64,000 bases of DNA. Source: Bordetella sp. LUAb4 (lineage in GTDB: Bacteria > Pseudomonadota > Gammaproteobacteria > Burkholderiales > Burkholderiaceae_B). How positions within the stretch are numbered: the stretch's first letter is position 1; each line of letters begins with the position of its first letter. The stretch is taken from assembly GCF_021325795.1 (NCBI RefSeq), contig NZ_JAHPZX010000011.1:85597-149596 (forward strand). The letters are read 5' to 3'. Shown in pieces: positions 1-8,540 of the stretch. The translations under genes and the position numbers were made by a program. The notes below the pieces were generated by a model. It was not told where the DNA came from. It made no database searches and was given only the letters and a program-made list of their open reading frames with translations.

Positions 1-158
1 TTGACGTAGTCTTCCAGGCGCCAGTTCTGGCCATCCAGGCCATCCAGGATCTGCGGGCCGATATGGCGGCCGTGCAGGCACATGGACTGCGACAGGTCAT
101 GCAGGGGATTGGGATCCAGCCCCTGCGAAAATTGACGATACAGGTCCGGCGCGTTCAT
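1..158 (-). CDS. nuoF: NADH-quinone oxidoreductase subunit F, N-terminal part (runs off the window)
   Basis: Only the first 52 codons are present; the rest lies beyond base 1. NuoF is the peripheral-arm subunit of complex I that binds FMN and NADH and carries the N3 4Fe-4S cluster. The visible residues include the CLHGRHIGPQILDGLDGQNW stretch typical of beta-proteobacterial NuoF N-termini. Its ATG overlaps the TGA of nuoE by four bases (ATGA), which implies translational coupling and the order A-B-C-D-E-F on the minus strand. The Rossmann and cluster-binding parts are not in the window. Confidence 0.93.
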   Translation of the reverse strand, partial: MNAPDLYRQFSQGLDPNPLHDLSQSMCLHGRHIGPQILDGLDGQNWRLEDYV

Positions 159-649
159 GCCGACTCTCCTTGAGCCTTCAAGCTGTCCACCAGCGCATCC
201 AGCTTTTCTTCGGACATGCGCACGCACATGTGCTTGTTGTTCACGATCAGCACCGGCGAGTCGCCACAGGCGCCCATGCACTCGCCCTCGACCAGGGTGA
301 ACAGGCCGTCGGCGGTGGTGCCGCGGTAGTCGATGCCCAGCTTGCGCTTGAGGTAGTCGCCGGCCTTTTCGCCGTCACGCAGCGCGCAAGGCAGGTTGGT
401 ACAGACGCTGATCTTGTGCTTGCCCACCTTGTTCACGTCGAACATGTTGTAGAAGGTCGCGACCTCCTGCACGGCGATGGGGGGCACGCCAAGATAATTG
501 GCCACGTCCTCGATGATCTCGGTCGACAACCAACCCTGCTCGTCCTGGGCGATCGCCAGGGAAGCCATGATGGCCGACTGCTTCTGATCGGCTGGGAACT
601 TGGTCAGTTCCCGGTCGATTTTCTGGTAAGCCTGTTCGGAAAGCAGCAT
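155..649 (-). CDS. nuoE: NADH-quinone oxidoreductase subunit E (24 kDa, 2Fe-2S)
   Basis: This 164-residue thioredoxin-like subunit of the complex I NADH dehydrogenase module carries the N1a 2Fe-2S cluster. The four ligands are visible as C83-x4-C88 and C124-x3-C128. The frame is open far upstream, but the start was placed at the ATG giving MLLSEQAYQKID because upstream codons read into the antisense of nuoD, and because this length fits the family. It is separated from nuoD by 92 bases that can form a hairpin and overlaps nuoF by four bases. It acts on the cytoplasmic face of the inner membrane. Confidence 0.96.
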   Translation of the reverse strand: MLLSEQAYQKIDRELTKFPADQKQSAIMASLAIAQDEQGWLSTEIIEDVANYLGVPPIAVQEVATFYNMFDVNKVGKHKISVCTNLPCALRDGEKAGDYLKRKLGIDYRGTTADGLFTLVEGECMGACGDSPVLIVNNKHMCVRMSEEKLDALVDSLKAQGESA

Positions 650-670
650 AAGTTTGAATCCGGATTGAGC

Positions 671-707
671 GAGAGCCCTGTACAAGTACGGTCTGAGCGG
701 GGCTCTC
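671..707 (-). promoter_or_regulatory. Intercistronic stem-loop between nuoD and nuoE
   Basis: GAGAGCCC at 671-678 pairs with GGGCTCTC at 700-707 around a 21-base loop. It sits in the only sizeable gap (92 bases) of the visible nuo operon. A partial terminator or RNase-processing element tuning D versus E levels is possible. No U-tract follows on the minus strand, so full termination is unlikely. Confidence 0.35.
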
Positions 708-741
708 GGTTCGGGTCTTTCTTCTAAGTTCTGGCGACGCC

Positions 742-1995
742 TTAGCGATCGATCTCGCCAAACACGATGTCCTGCGTGCCGATGATCGTGACGGCGTCGG
801 CGATCATGTGGCCGCGCGACATCTCGTCCAGCGCATGCAAGTGGGCGAAACCGGGCGCGCGTATCTTCAGGCGGTAAGGCTTGTTGGCGCCGTCGGACAC
901 CAGGTAGATACCGAATTCGCCTTTGGGATGTTCGACCGCCGAATAGGCTTCGCCCGGCGGCACATGGAAACCTTCGGTGAAGAGCTTGAAGTGGTGAATC
1001 AGCTCTTCCATATTGGTTTTCATGGCGGTGCGCTTGGGCGGCGCCACCTTGTGGTTGTCGATCATCACCGGGCCGGGGTTGTTGCGCAGCCACTCGACGC
1101 ACTGGCGGATGATGCGGTTGCTCTGACGCAACTCGTTCACCCGCACCAGGTAGCGGTCGTAGCAGTCGCCGTTGACGCCGACGGGAATATCGAAATCCAT
1201 CAGGTCGTAGACTTCATACGGCTGCGTCTTGCGCAGGTCCCAGGCCACGCCCGAACCACGCAACATCGGACCGGTGAAGCCCAGCGCCTTGGCGCGATCG
1301 GGATCGACCACGCCGATACCGACCAGGCGCTGCTTCCAGATGCGGTTGTCGGTGAGCAGGGTTTCGTACTCGTCGACGCAGGCGGGGAAGCGGTTGGTGA
1401 AATCTTCGATGAAGTCCAGCAGCGAACCCGAACGGGCGTCGTTCCACTGGCGCATTTCCTTTTCGCTGCGGTACTTGCTGCCGGCCTGCTGCGGCATGGT
1501 GTCCGGCAGGTCGCGATACACGCCGCCGGGACGGTAGTAGGCCGCGTGCATGCGCGCGCCCGAGACGGCTTCGTAGCAGTCCATCAGGTCTTCGCGTTCG
1601 CGGAAGGCATACAGGAAGACCGCCATGGCGCCCACGTCCAGCGCGTGCGAACCCAGCGACATCAGGTGGTTCAGGACGCGGGTGATTTCATCGAACATCA
1701 CCCGGATGTACTGCGCGCGCAACGGCGCTTCGACACCCAGCAGCTTCTCGATGGCCATGACATAGGCGTGCTCGTTACACATCATGGACACGTAGTCCAG
1801 GCGGTCCATATAGGGCAGCGCCTGGATGAAAGTCTTGTGCTCGGCCAGCTTCTCGGTCGCGCGGTGCAGCAAGCCGATATGCGGGTCGGCGCGCTGGATC
1901 ACTTCGCCGTCCAGTTCCAGCACCAGGCGCAGCACACCGTGCGCGGCCGGATGCTGCGGCCCGAAGTTGAGCGTGTAGTTCTTGATTTCAGCCAT
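742..1995 (-). CDS. nuoD: NADH-quinone oxidoreductase subunit D (49 kDa)
   Basis: This 417-residue NuoD is a NiFe-hydrogenase-large-subunit homologue that forms the quinone-binding cavity together with NuoB. The N-terminal [19 protein letters not shown] and the [12 protein letters not shown] motifs are diagnostic; the His of GPQHPAAHG lies in the quinone site. The C-terminus ends in [13 protein letters not shown], as in full-length family members. Two bases separate it from the nuoC stop, so the two are tightly coupled. NuoC and NuoD are separate proteins here, unlike the fused NuoCD of E. coli, as expected for a betaproteobacterium. Confidence 0.97.
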   Translation of the reverse strand: MAEIKNYTLNFGPQHPAAHGVLRLVLELDGEVIQRADPHIGLLHRATEKLAEHKTFIQALPYMDRLDYVSMMCNEHAYVMAIEKLLGVEAPLRAQYIRVMFDEITRVLNHLMSLGSHALDVGAMAVFLYAFREREDLMDCYEAVSGARMHAAYYRPGGVYRDLPDTMPQQAGSKYRSEKEMRQWNDARSGSLLDFIEDFTNRFPACVDEYETLLTDNRIWKQRLVGIGVVDPDRAKALGFTGPMLRGSGVAWDLRKTQPYEVYDLMDFDIPVGVNGDCYDRYLVRVNELRQSNRIIRQCVEWLRNNPGPVMIDNHKVAPPKRTAMKTNMEELIHHFKLFTEGFHVPPGEAYSAVEHPKGEFGIYLVSDGANKPYRLKIRAPGFAHLHALDEMSRGHMIADAVTIIGTQDIVFGEIDR

Positions 1996-1997
1996 GA

Positions 1998-2621
1998 TCA
2001 GCGACCGGCTCCGTAAGTATCTTCGCGCACGACGCGCGGCGTGATTTCACGCGGATCGATGGTGACCGGCTGGTAAATGACGCGGCGCTGTTCGGGGTCG
2101 TAGCGCATCTCGACGTTGCCGGACAGCGGGAAGTCCTTGCGGAAGGGATGGCCGATGAAGCCATAGTCCGTCAAGATGCGGCGCAAGTCGGGGTGGCCTT
2201 CGAACACGATGCCATACAGGTCGAACGCTTCGCGCTCGTACCAGCTGACGCCCGGCCAGCACTCGATCAACGAGGACACCATGGGGAAGTCGTCCTGGGC
2301 GGCCCAGGTACGCACGCGCAGGCGCCAGTTGTGTTCGACCGACAGCAGGTGCACGACGACGGCGTAGCGGTTGCCTTGCGCGCGGCCGGCTTTTTCCTCG
2401 GCTTCCTGGCGCGAGCCGTTGCCCCACGTCAGGTAATCGACGCCGCACAGGTCCACACAGGATTCGAAGCGCAACGTCGCGTCGGTGCGCAGCTTGTTGC
2501 AGGCCGACACCCATTGCGCCGGCGGGACTTCGAGAGTCAGTTCACCCAGGGCCTCGTTCAGCACGATTGCGTCGCCAAACGCGGCCAGCAGGTTGTTTTT
2601 CAGGGTTTCGAGCCTGGTCAT
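1998..2621 (-). CDS. nuoC: NADH-quinone oxidoreductase subunit C (30 kDa)
   Basis: This NuoC of about 207 residues is a connecting subunit of the complex I peripheral arm. The C-terminal [20 protein letters not shown] and [20 protein letters not shown] motifs are the 30-kDa subunit signature. Two adjacent ATGs (2621 and 2624) and a TTG (2630) are possible starts. The ATG giving [10 protein letters not shown] was preferred because a GAAG sits just upstream. It lies 54 bases downstream of nuoB and two bases upstream of nuoD. Confidence 0.94.
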   Translation of the reverse strand: MTRLETLKNNLLAAFGDAIVLNEALGELTLEVPPAQWVSACNKLRTDATLRFESCVDLCGVDYLTWGNGSRQEAEEKAGRAQGNRYAVVVHLLSVEHNWRLRVRTWAAQDDFPMVSSLIECWPGVSWYEREAFDLYGIVFEGHPDLRRILTDYGFIGHPFRKDFPLSGNVEMRYDPEQRRVIYQPVTIDPREITPRVVREDTYGAGR

Positions 2622-2675
2622 CATCTTCAACGAGTAGGTGAGCCACGCAATACAGATGCGCGGCCAAGGCCGCGC

Positions 2676-3155
2676 TTAGCGCGCGATGGTGTTGGTCCGA
2701 CGGATCTTGTCCTGCATCTGCAGCAGACCGTAGACCAGCGCCTCCGCCGTGGGCGGGCAACCCGGCACATAAACATCGACCGGCACAATACGATCACAGC
2801 CACGCACCACCGAATACGAGTAGTGGTAGTAGCCGCCCCCGTTCGCACAGGAGCCCATCGACACGACCCAGCGCGGTTCCGGCATCTGGTCATAGACCTT
2901 GCGCAACGCCGGCGCCATCTTGTTGCACAGGGTGCCGGCCACGATCATCAGATCGGACTGACGCGGACTGGGGCGGAAGATGATCCCGAACTGGTCCAGG
3001 TCATAACGGGCGGCGCCCGCGTGCATCATCTCCACCGCGCAACAGGCCAGACCAAAGGTCATCGGCCACATCGAACCCGTCTTAGCCCAATTGATGAACT
3101 TGTCGGCGCTGGTGGTGATAAAGCCCTGCTTGTGTAAGCCTTCTTCAATAGCCAT
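2676..3155 (-). CDS. nuoB: NADH-quinone oxidoreductase subunit B (N2 cluster)
   Basis: This 159-residue NuoB carries the terminal 4Fe-4S cluster N2, which passes electrons to quinone. The four ligands are visible: tandem C38-C39 in [11 protein letters not shown]103 in [10 protein letters not shown] and C133 in [10 protein letters not shown]. The length and the start [12 protein letters not shown] match the family. It is the third-to-last assembly point between the peripheral and membrane arms, and lies between nuoA (36-base gap) and nuoC. Confidence 0.97.
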   Translation of the reverse strand: MAIEEGLHKQGFITTSADKFINWAKTGSMWPMTFGLACCAVEMMHAGAARYDLDQFGIIFRPSPRQSDLMIVAGTLCNKMAPALRKVYDQMPEPRWVVSMGSCANGGGYYHYSYSVVRGCDRIVPVDVYVPGCPPTAEALVYGLLQMQDKIRRTNTIAR

Positions 3156-3191
3156 ATTCGTCTCTGCTAGCGTGATCAGGACCCGGGAAGA

Positions 3192-3551
3192 TTATTCCCA
3201 GTCGAGCGCGCCCTTCTTCCATTCGTAAATGAAACCCACCGTCAGCACGGCCAGGAAAATCATGACTGTCCAGAAACCCACCAAGCCGACCGCGCCGTGC
3301 GCGATAGCCCAGGGAAACAGGAAAGCGATTTCGAGGTCGAACAGGATGAATAGGATGGCGACGAGGTAATAACGCACGTCGAACTTCATGCGGGCGTCTT
3401 CAAATGCTTCGAAGCCGCACTCATAGGGAGCGAGTTTTTCCGCGTAGGGGCGTCGGGGGCCGAGCAGCGAGCCTGCTGTCAGCAGCGCAAAGCCAATGCC
3501 CGTTGCCACGACGATAAAGAGCAGAACGGGGAAATATTCTTGCAGATTCAT
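3192..3551 (-). CDS. nuoA: NADH-quinone oxidoreductase subunit A
   Basis: This 119-residue membrane subunit of complex I has three predicted transmembrane helices: one at residues 8-30, and two near 62-85 and 90-110. The conserved loop [12 protein letters not shown] carries the Cys near the quinone channel, and the helix [20 protein letters not shown] is typical of NuoA. It is the first gene of the operon. An extended -10 promoter element lies about 35 bases upstream. Confidence 0.97.
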   Translation of the reverse strand: MNLQEYFPVLLFIVVATGIGFALLTAGSLLGPRRPYAEKLAPYECGFEAFEDARMKFDVRYYLVAILFILFDLEIAFLFPWAIAHGAVGLVGFWTVMIFLAVLTVGFIYEWKKGALDWE

Positions 3552-3584
3552 TCTGGCGCGTCCGTCATATGCACAAACCTTTGG

Positions 3585-3593
3585 ATTGTAGCA
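3585..3593 (-). promoter_or_regulatory. Candidate extended -10 element of the nuo operon
   Basis: On the minus strand the sequence reads TGCTACAAT, an exact extended -10 (TGn plus a one-mismatch TATAAT), about 35 bases upstream of the nuoA ATG. No good -35 hexamer is seen at 16-18 bases, which is acceptable for extended -10 promoters. The rest of the 336-base nuoA-porin gap holds only the porin hairpins and no gene. Confidence 0.45.
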
Positions 3594-3762
3594 TTTTGAC
3601 CGTTACTTCCGGCTGAACTGGGTTGGGCCTCTTATATAAGAGTGCAAGCCAGCCACGACACCGCAAAATCGCCGCCCCCGCTGCGTTTTGTAGCGGGCGA
3701 ATTGTACCTTGCAGCGCTGATCAGGGGTGCCGATCCGGGGTGCCGAAAAGCATCCGGACAAA

Positions 3763-3793
3763 ATAAAAAAGCCATCCGCGAGGATGGCTTTTA
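3763..3793. terminator. Bidirectional rho-independent terminator between porin and nuoA
   Basis: GCCATCC (3771-3777) pairs with GGATGGC (3782-3788) around a GCGA tetraloop. It is flanked by an A run on the left and a T run on the right, so both strands show a stem followed by a U-tract. It terminates the porin transcript on the minus strand, 95-125 bases past its stop codon. Confidence 0.8.
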
Positions 3794-3829
3794 AAAGCAA
3801 GGCTCGCGCCCCGCCCGGTATTACTTTTT

Positions 3830-3854
3830 GGTGCGCCGGGCGAACCGGCGCACC
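3830..3854 (-). other. Perfect stem-loop just downstream of the porin stop
   Basis: GGTGCGCCGG and CCGGCGCACC form a perfect 10-bp stem with a five-base loop, 34-58 bases after the porin stop codon. It has no U-tract. It probably protects the 3' end of an abundant porin mRNA or assists the terminator that follows it. Confidence 0.5.
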
Positions 3855-3887
3855 TCGAACAAGGACGGTTGCCCGCCCTACGCTCGA

Positions 3888-5060
3888 TTAGAAGCGGTGA
3901 CGAATACCGACGATACCCATGGTCGACTTCAGGCCGTCCACGAAGGCGTAGTCCTGAGCGTACGAAGCCACGGCGTACAGGTTGGTGCGCTTCGACAGGT
4001 CGTAAGTCGCGCCGATCGAGTACACGTTGGTGGTCTTGTCGTTGCCGTTGTCAGCAGCGACGTAGTACTTGTCGTTGTTGGGGTCCAGACGCTGCCACGA
4101 ACCGAAGACGCTGGTGGCGCCGCCGATGGGGGCCGACAGACCGACCAAGTACGACGAAACCTTCAGACCGTCACGATAGATGTTGGTCGACAGGTTGCCA
4201 GGCAACGATTGACCAGCGCCCAGGGTCGAACCCGAGAACGGGCCGGTGATCGACGAAGCTTGGATCCAGCCGTCGCGGGTTTGGCCGTAGACCAAAGCCA
4301 GCTTGACCACTTCGAAGTCGTACGTACCACCAACCAACCACGAACGGACACGATTGCCGGTGCCGTTGGCAGCGGAATCGTCCAGACGCGAGGAGCGGTT
4401 CAGCTGGTCGTAGGCAGCAGCGACGTTGATCGGGCCGTTGACGTAACGCAGACCAGCGGTGATGCCGCGTTGGTTAGCGTCGGTCTGGAAGCCGGTTTGC
4501 GAAGCGTTGGAATCGTCAACGTTGAACGAGTAGCCGGCGCCAGCCTGGAAGCCACCAAACACGGGGGTTTGGTACAGAACCAGGTTGTCGTAGCGGGTCG
4601 TGTTAGCCGAGCTGAAGGCCGTACCGATGTTGGCCATGTTGAAGCCTTCAGCGAACGGATCGATCGAGCCGAAGAACTTCGACGCGATGTTGGTTTGGCG
4701 ACCGAAGTCCAGTTGGCCCCAGGAGTTGCTGGCCAGACCCAGAGTGGCTTGACGACCGAACAGACGGCTGCCTTGAGCCGACTGACCGTCAGCCGAGCTG
4801 AAACCCGATTCCAGAGTGAACACAGCGCGCAGGCCGTCACCCAGATCTTCGCTACCACGCAGACCCCAACGCGAACCGTTTTGGACGCCGTTGGCCAGAC
4901 CGAACTTCGAAGCCTTGTCCGAGCCCGAACCGCTCAGACCCTTGATTTGTTGGTAGCCAACACCGATGTCGACGATCCCGTACAGGGTAACCGACGTTTC
5001 TGCCTGAGCGGCACCAGCGAAGCCGGCGAGCAGGGCGGCAGCGAGCAGAGTCTTTTTCAT
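3888..5060 (-). CDS. General porin (Gram-negative trimeric 16-strand porin, Porin_4 type)
   Basis: This 390-residue outer-membrane porin allows diffusion of small hydrophilic solutes. A Sec signal peptide (MKKTLLAAALLAGFAGAAQA) precedes the mature start ETSVTLYGIVDIGVGY, which is the first beta strand of the Burkholderiales porin family. SRWGLRGSEDLGDGL and GRQATLGLASNSWGQLDFGR are further family motifs, and the protein ends in the BAM-recognised terminal Phe (GIRHRF). The start is supported by GGAGA about 14 bases upstream. Codon choice is more uniform and less GC-extreme than in the neighbours, as expected for a highly expressed gene. It is monocistronic, with its own terminator. Confidence 0.95.
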   Translation of the reverse strand: MKKTLLAAALLAGFAGAAQAETSVTLYGIVDIGVGYQQIKGLSGSGSDKASKFGLANGVQNGSRWGLRGSEDLGDGLRAVFTLESGFSSADGQSAQGSRLFGRQATLGLASNSWGQLDFGRQTNIASKFFGSIDPFAEGFNMANIGTAFSSANTTRYDNLVLYQTPVFGGFQAGAGYSFNVDDSNASQTGFQTDANQRGITAGLRYVNGPINVAAAYDQLNRSSRLDDSAANGTGNRVRSWLVGGTYDFEVVKLALVYGQTRDGWIQASSITGPFSGSTLGAGQSLPGNLSTNIYRDGLKVSSYLVGLSAPIGGATSVFGSWQRLDPNNDKYYVAADNGNDKTTNVYSIGATYDLSKRTNLYAVASYAQDYAFVDGLKSTMGIVGIRHRF

Positions 5061-5467
5061 TTGAAGAAATCTCCGTTGATTTGAGTGACAAGAGCAGCAA
5101 TCCAGCAAACCAGCCTGCCGCCCCCCTAACTCCGCGAAGGGAAGTTGACGCTATTGCATCAAAAATCCGAGGGACTGGCTACGCTCACACCCGAAAAACG
5201 CCGGGTTTGTACGAAACGCTGTTGGGTGCATACAACAACAACGTCCTGTCACTCCCAAGCGCCTAGGGCAAACCTTCGTCACAGCCAGTCAGAAACTGAT
5301 CAATTGCTGCCCAGTTTAGGCCGGTTTTTTGACGTTGTCCTCTATGAGGGGAGCGATTGGGCAGGGATTTCAAAAGTCGAATAACACTGTTATTTTCTGG
5401 TTTCGCCGTTATTCCGTCTTTTGCTGACTCTCACTTTGCTCGCGCCCCGCCTTGGCGCTGCCCTTTC
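5061..5467. other. Divergent intergenic region between porin and TetR gene
   Basis: These 407 bases contain no credible gene. They must hold the porin promoter and leader on the minus strand and the TetR promoter on the plus strand. The only clear structure is a 15-bp palindrome at 5380-5394, listed separately. No convincing -35/-10 pair could be assigned for either gene by eye. Confidence 0.5.
5380..5394. promoter_or_regulatory. Perfect palindrome, candidate TetR operator
   Basis: AATAACA-C-TGTTATT is a perfect 7-1-7 inverted repeat located 74-88 bases upstream of the TetR-family start codon. TetR-family regulators usually bind 13-20 bp palindromes in their own promoter region, so autoregulation of the downstream tetR-thioesterase operon is the simplest reading. 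This is an inference; binding is not shown by sequence alone. Confidence 0.5.
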
Positions 5468-6115
5468 ATGCAATCCATCCCAGTCGACGAACCCGTCCCG
5501 CTGCTCTCCCCCGAAGCCACGCGGCCCAGCCATGCGGAACGCATGGGTGCCGCCCGGCGCGTCCTGATCCTGGAGGCGGCGCAGCGCGTGTTCGCCCGCG
5601 ACGGCCTGGCGCAGGCCAGCCTGCGCGCCATCGCGCGCGAGGCCGGCTGCACCACCGGTGCCATCTATCCCTGGTTCGGCAGCAAGGAGGCGCTATATGC
5701 CGCGCTGTTGGAAACCTCCCTGGACCGGCTGCGTGAACATTTGGCGCAGACGCTGGCGCAGGCCCAGGACGCCACGGCGGCGCGCACGGTGGCGGGCGCC
5801 TTTTATGACTACTATGCGCAGCGGCCCGCCGAGCTGTCGCTGGGCTTCTATCTGTTCCAGGGCCTGGCGCCGCGCGGACTGGGGGCGGAGCTGGACCGCG
5901 GGCTGAATACGCGCCTGACCCTTTGCGTGACCTTGCTGGGCCACGGCCTGGCACGCACGCGGCCCGGGTGCGACGTCGTGCTGGAGCGCATGCAGATGTT
6001 CACGTACTTGAGCGGCCTGTTGTTACTGCTGCACACCGGCCGCCTGAAATCCCTGGCGCAGAACGCGGAAACCCTGCTGGACGCGCATTGCCGCAACCTG
6101 GAGACCTTGCCATGA
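5468..6115 (+). CDS. TetR/AcrR family transcriptional regulator
   Basis: This 215-residue one-component repressor has an N-terminal TetR helix-turn-helix of about residues 25-72. The recognition motif reads ASLRAIAREAGCTTGAIYPW and is followed by FGSKEALYAALLE. The remainder is the all-helical ligand-binding domain, which has no family-wide conserved ligand. The frame is open upstream, but the ATG giving MQSIPVDEP starts just after the palindrome-bearing leader. It overlaps the following thioesterase by four bases (ATGA), so it probably controls a small lipid or aromatic acyl-CoA function. The ligand is unknown. Confidence 0.9.
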   Translation: MQSIPVDEPVPLLSPEATRPSHAERMGAARRVLILEAAQRVFARDGLAQASLRAIAREAGCTTGAIYPWFGSKEALYAALLETSLDRLREHLAQTLAQAQDATAARTVAGAFYDYYAQRPAELSLGFYLFQGLAPRGLGAELDRGLNTRLTLCVTLLGHGLARTRPGCDVVLERMQMFTYLSGLLLLLHTGRLKSLAQNAETLLDAHCRNLETLP

Positions 6116-6591
6116 ACCACTCGCTCGTTGCGGACCACTCCGCTGGTGATCCCCCCGCTGGTGATCGTCCCGCCGCCATCGCCCTGCCCCAGTTCCTGCT
6201 TCTGATGGAATCGCACCACCCCTTTTCCGCGGTGCTGGGCATTCGTATGGAAGCCATCGGCCATGGGACGGCGCGCGCCATCCTGCCGGAGAATCCCGCG
6301 CACCAGCGCCTGGGTGGCATCGTGGCCGGGCCGATGCTGATGGCGTTGGCCGACGTCGCGCTATATGCGGCGGTGGTGGGCGCCACGGGCAATAGCGAGG
6401 CGGTGACCGCCAGCCTGACCATCAACTTCCTGCGCAAATGTCCGGCGGGCGAAGTGGTGGCGCAGGCGCGCCTGTTGAAAACCGGCCGCCTGTGCGCCGG
6501 CGAAGTCCTGCTGGCGCCCCGCGGCGGCGAGCCGGTGGCCCAGGTGGTCAGCACCTGGGCCGTGCCGGCGGGTCAGCGTCCCGCGGCGTAG
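6112..6591 (+). CDS. PaaI-family hotdog thioesterase
   Basis: This 159-residue single hotdog-fold protein should hydrolyse acyl-CoA thioesters. The helix region reads HQRLGGIVAGPMLMALADVA, matching the PaaI/YbgC pattern in which G(G) and the Asp of LAD line the active site. It is followed by TASLTINFLRKCPAGEVVAQ, the usual central strand. It starts inside the TetR stop codon (ATGA), so it is translationally coupled. Its last 19 bases overlap the convergent gamma-glutamyltransferase gene. The substrate is not predictable. Confidence 0.85.
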   Translation: MNHSLVADHSAGDPPAGDRPAAIALPQFLLLMESHHPFSAVLGIRMEAIGHGTARAILPENPAHQRLGGIVAGPMLMALADVALYAAVVGATGNSEAVTASLTINFLRKCPAGEVVAQARLLKTGRLCAGEVLLAPRGGEPVAQVVSTWAVPAGQRPAA

Positions 6592-8381
6592 GCCTGCATC
6601 AGGCGGGGCGTGGCGGCGGCGTGCATGATGCCGTCCTCGTCCAGCGTGGCTGCTGTCAGGCGGCCGACCGACCAGGCCGGCACCTCCTCGATGGCATGGC
6701 CGCGGGCACGCAGGGCGTCGATGACTTCGGGGCCGAAGCTCTGTTCCACCGCCAGATGGCCCGGCTTGCGGTCGCGCGGATAAAAAGAGCTGGGGAAATG
6801 CAGGGTATGCGACATCGGCATGTCGATGGCTTCCTGCAGATTCAGGCCGTGATGGACGTGGCGCAGGAACAGCAGCAACTGCCATTGTTCCTGCTGGTCG
6901 CCGCCCGGCGTGCCGAAGACCATGTACGGCCGGCCGCCGCGCAAGGCCAGCGTGGGCGTCAGCGTGGTGCGCGGCCGCTTGCCGGGCGCCAGCGTGCCGG
7001 GCAGCCCTTCTTCCAGCCAGAACATCTGGGCCCGCGTGGTCAGGCCGAACCCCAGTTCGGGAATCACCGGGGCAGACTGGAACCAGCCGCCCGAGGGCGT
7101 GCACGACACCATATTGCCCCAGCGGTCGATGACATCCACGTGGGTGGTGTCGCCGCGCTTGACCGTGCCGGCCGCGCGCATCTCCGCCAACGTCGGCTCA
7201 TTGCCGACTGCACCGATCTCGGTGACGCGCGACAGGCGGGTCAAGGTGTCCATCACCCGCGCCAACTGCGCCTCGTAGCCGGGCACGGTGCCGGGCCGCA
7301 GGTCCAGCGAGGCCTGCTCGCCGATCAGCGCGCGGCGCGGTGCCGTATACGCCTCGGATAACAGATGCGCCAAGGGCACGTCGACGAAATCCGGGTCGCC
7401 GTAATAGGCTTCGCGGTCGGCGAAGGCCAGTTTCATGGCCTCGGTCAGGCGGTGCACGAAGGCCGCGCTATTGGGACCTTCGGCCGCCAGATCGGCGTTC
7501 TTGAGCAAGGCCAGCGTTTGCAGGAACACCGGGCCCTGGCTCCAGGCACCCGCCTTGGCGACGGTGTAGTCGCCGTAGTCGTAGGTGACCGGGTCTTCGT
7601 AACTAGCTGACCAGCGCGCCAGGTCATCGCCCGTGAGAACGCCGCGATGCGGCCTGCCGCTGGCATCCATGACCTCGGTCTGGCGCGCATAGCGGTCGAT
7701 GGCGTCAGCGACGAAACCTCGGTAGAACGCGTCGCGCGCGGCCTGGATCTGGCGGTCGCGGTCGCCGCCGACGGCCTCGGCTTCGGCCAGGACGCGTCGC
7801 CAGGTCTGCGCCAGGCGCGGATTGCGGAACAGCTTGCGCGCGGCGGGCACTTGGCCGCCAGGCAGGTAGATTTCCGCGGTGGAAGGCCAATGCGTTTCAA
7901 AGAAGGGCTTGAGGTCGGCGATGGTATTGGAGATGCGCGGCATCAGCGCATGGCCGCTTTCCGCATGGAAAATGGCTGGCTCCAGCACGTCGCGCAAGCG
8001 CATCGAACCGTGATCGCGCAGCATCAGCATCCAGGCATCGAAAGACCCGGGCACCACGGCCGGCAGCAGGCCGTTGCCGGGGATGAGATCCAGGCCCAGG
8101 CCGCGGAAGTGCTCGATGGTGGCGGCGGCCGGCGCCACGCCCTGGCCGCACAGGACCTGGATCTTGCCGGTCTTGGCGGAATAGAACACGCCGGGCACTT
8201 CGCCCGCCGGGCCGACCAGGTGGGGCTCGACCACCTGCAGCACGAAGGCCGTGGCGACACAGGCGTCGAAGGCATTGCCGCCACGTTCCAGCATTGCCAT
8301 GCCGGCGGCCGTGGCCAGGTAGTGCGTCGAGGTGACGACGCCGAAAGTGCCGAGAATCTCGGGGCGGGTGGTAAACATCAT
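6573..8381 (-). CDS. Gamma-glutamyltransferase family protein (Ntn hydrolase)
   Basis: This 602-residue member of the gamma-glutamyltranspeptidase/YwrD family is a self-processing Ntn hydrolase acting on gamma-glutamyl amides such as glutathione. The predicted autocleavage site and nucleophile is T412 in RGDTTHVDVIDRWGNMVS. The start of the small subunit and the later GTPGGDQQEQ motif are intact. No signal peptide is visible, so it is predicted to be cytoplasmic, in contrast to E. coli Ggt. The start ATG at 8381 has AGGTGG six bases upstream. It lies downstream of the peptide-binding protein gene with a strong hairpin between, suggesting import and breakdown of a gamma-glutamyl peptide. The 3' end overlaps the thioesterase gene. 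Confidence 0.9.
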   Translation of the reverse strand: MMFTTRPEILGTFGVVTSTHYLATAAGMAMLERGGNAFDACVATAFVLQVVEPHLVGPAGEVPGVFYSAKTGKIQVLCGQGVAPAAATIEHFRGLGLDLIPGNGLLPAVVPGSFDAWMLMLRDHGSMRLRDVLEPAIFHAESGHALMPRISNTIADLKPFFETHWPSTAEIYLPGGQVPAARKLFRNPRLAQTWRRVLAEAEAVGGDRDRQIQAARDAFYRGFVADAIDRYARQTEVMDASGRPHRGVLTGDDLARWSASYEDPVTYDYGDYTVAKAGAWSQGPVFLQTLALLKNADLAAEGPNSAAFVHRLTEAMKLAFADREAYYGDPDFVDVPLAHLLSEAYTAPRRALIGEQASLDLRPGTVPGYEAQLARVMDTLTRLSRVTEIGAVGNEPTLAEMRAAGTVKRGDTTHVDVIDRWGNMVSCTPSGGWFQSAPVIPELGFGLTTRAQMFWLEEGLPGTLAPGKRPRTTLTPTLALRGGRPYMVFGTPGGDQQEQWQLLLFLRHVHHGLNLQEAIDMPMSHTLHFPSSFYPRDRKPGHLAVEQSFGPEVIDALRARGHAIEEVPAWSVGRLTAATLDEDGIMHAAATPRLMQAYAAGR

Positions 8382-8443
8382 GATCGTCCACCTTGGGCGC
8401 GCCGTGCGCGCCGGCTCGGGCGTGGCCGCCCTGGAAAGAAAAT

Positions 8444-8489
8444 CGGCCCCGGGGAGACCAGGGTTTGTTAACCCTGGCACCCGGGGCCG
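8444..8489. terminator. Two-tier intercistronic hairpin between peptide-binding protein and ggt-like gene
   Basis: An outer perfect 10-bp stem (CGGCCCCGGG at 8444-8453 with CCCGGGGCCG at 8480-8489) encloses an inner perfect 8-bp stem (CCAGGGTT with AACCCTGG, TGTT loop). It begins 52 bases past the binding-protein stop codon. No U-tract follows, so it may stabilise the abundant upstream message or cause partial termination, giving more binding protein than enzyme. Confidence 0.6.
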
Positions 8490-8540
8490 CGCAGGCATTC
8501 CGGGCCGCGGGACACACGCCCCGGCCCAGACGTACTCGAC

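Noticed and set aside
155..1102. A 315-residue form of NuoE
   Set aside because: The first 151 residues are antisense-like filler over nuoD; the family length and the ATG at 649 support 164 residues.
808..2016. A 402-residue open frame on the plus strand across nuoD
   Set aside because: It is antisense to an intact, strongly conserved nuoD and has the His/Val/Gln-rich composition typical of a high-GC shadow frame.
3601..3770. Possible tRNA gene upstream of nuoA, as expected from some Bordetella gene orders
   Set aside because: No cloverleaf, anticodon stem or T-loop (GTTCRA) could be found in this stretch.
3603..3800. A 65-residue minus-strand frame between porin and nuoA
   Set aside because: It runs through the terminator hairpin, has no ribosome site and resembles no family.
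3828..5084. A 418-residue plus-strand frame across the porin
   Set aside because: It is antisense to a porin with signal peptide and terminal Phe, and its Val/Arg/Thr composition is artefactual.
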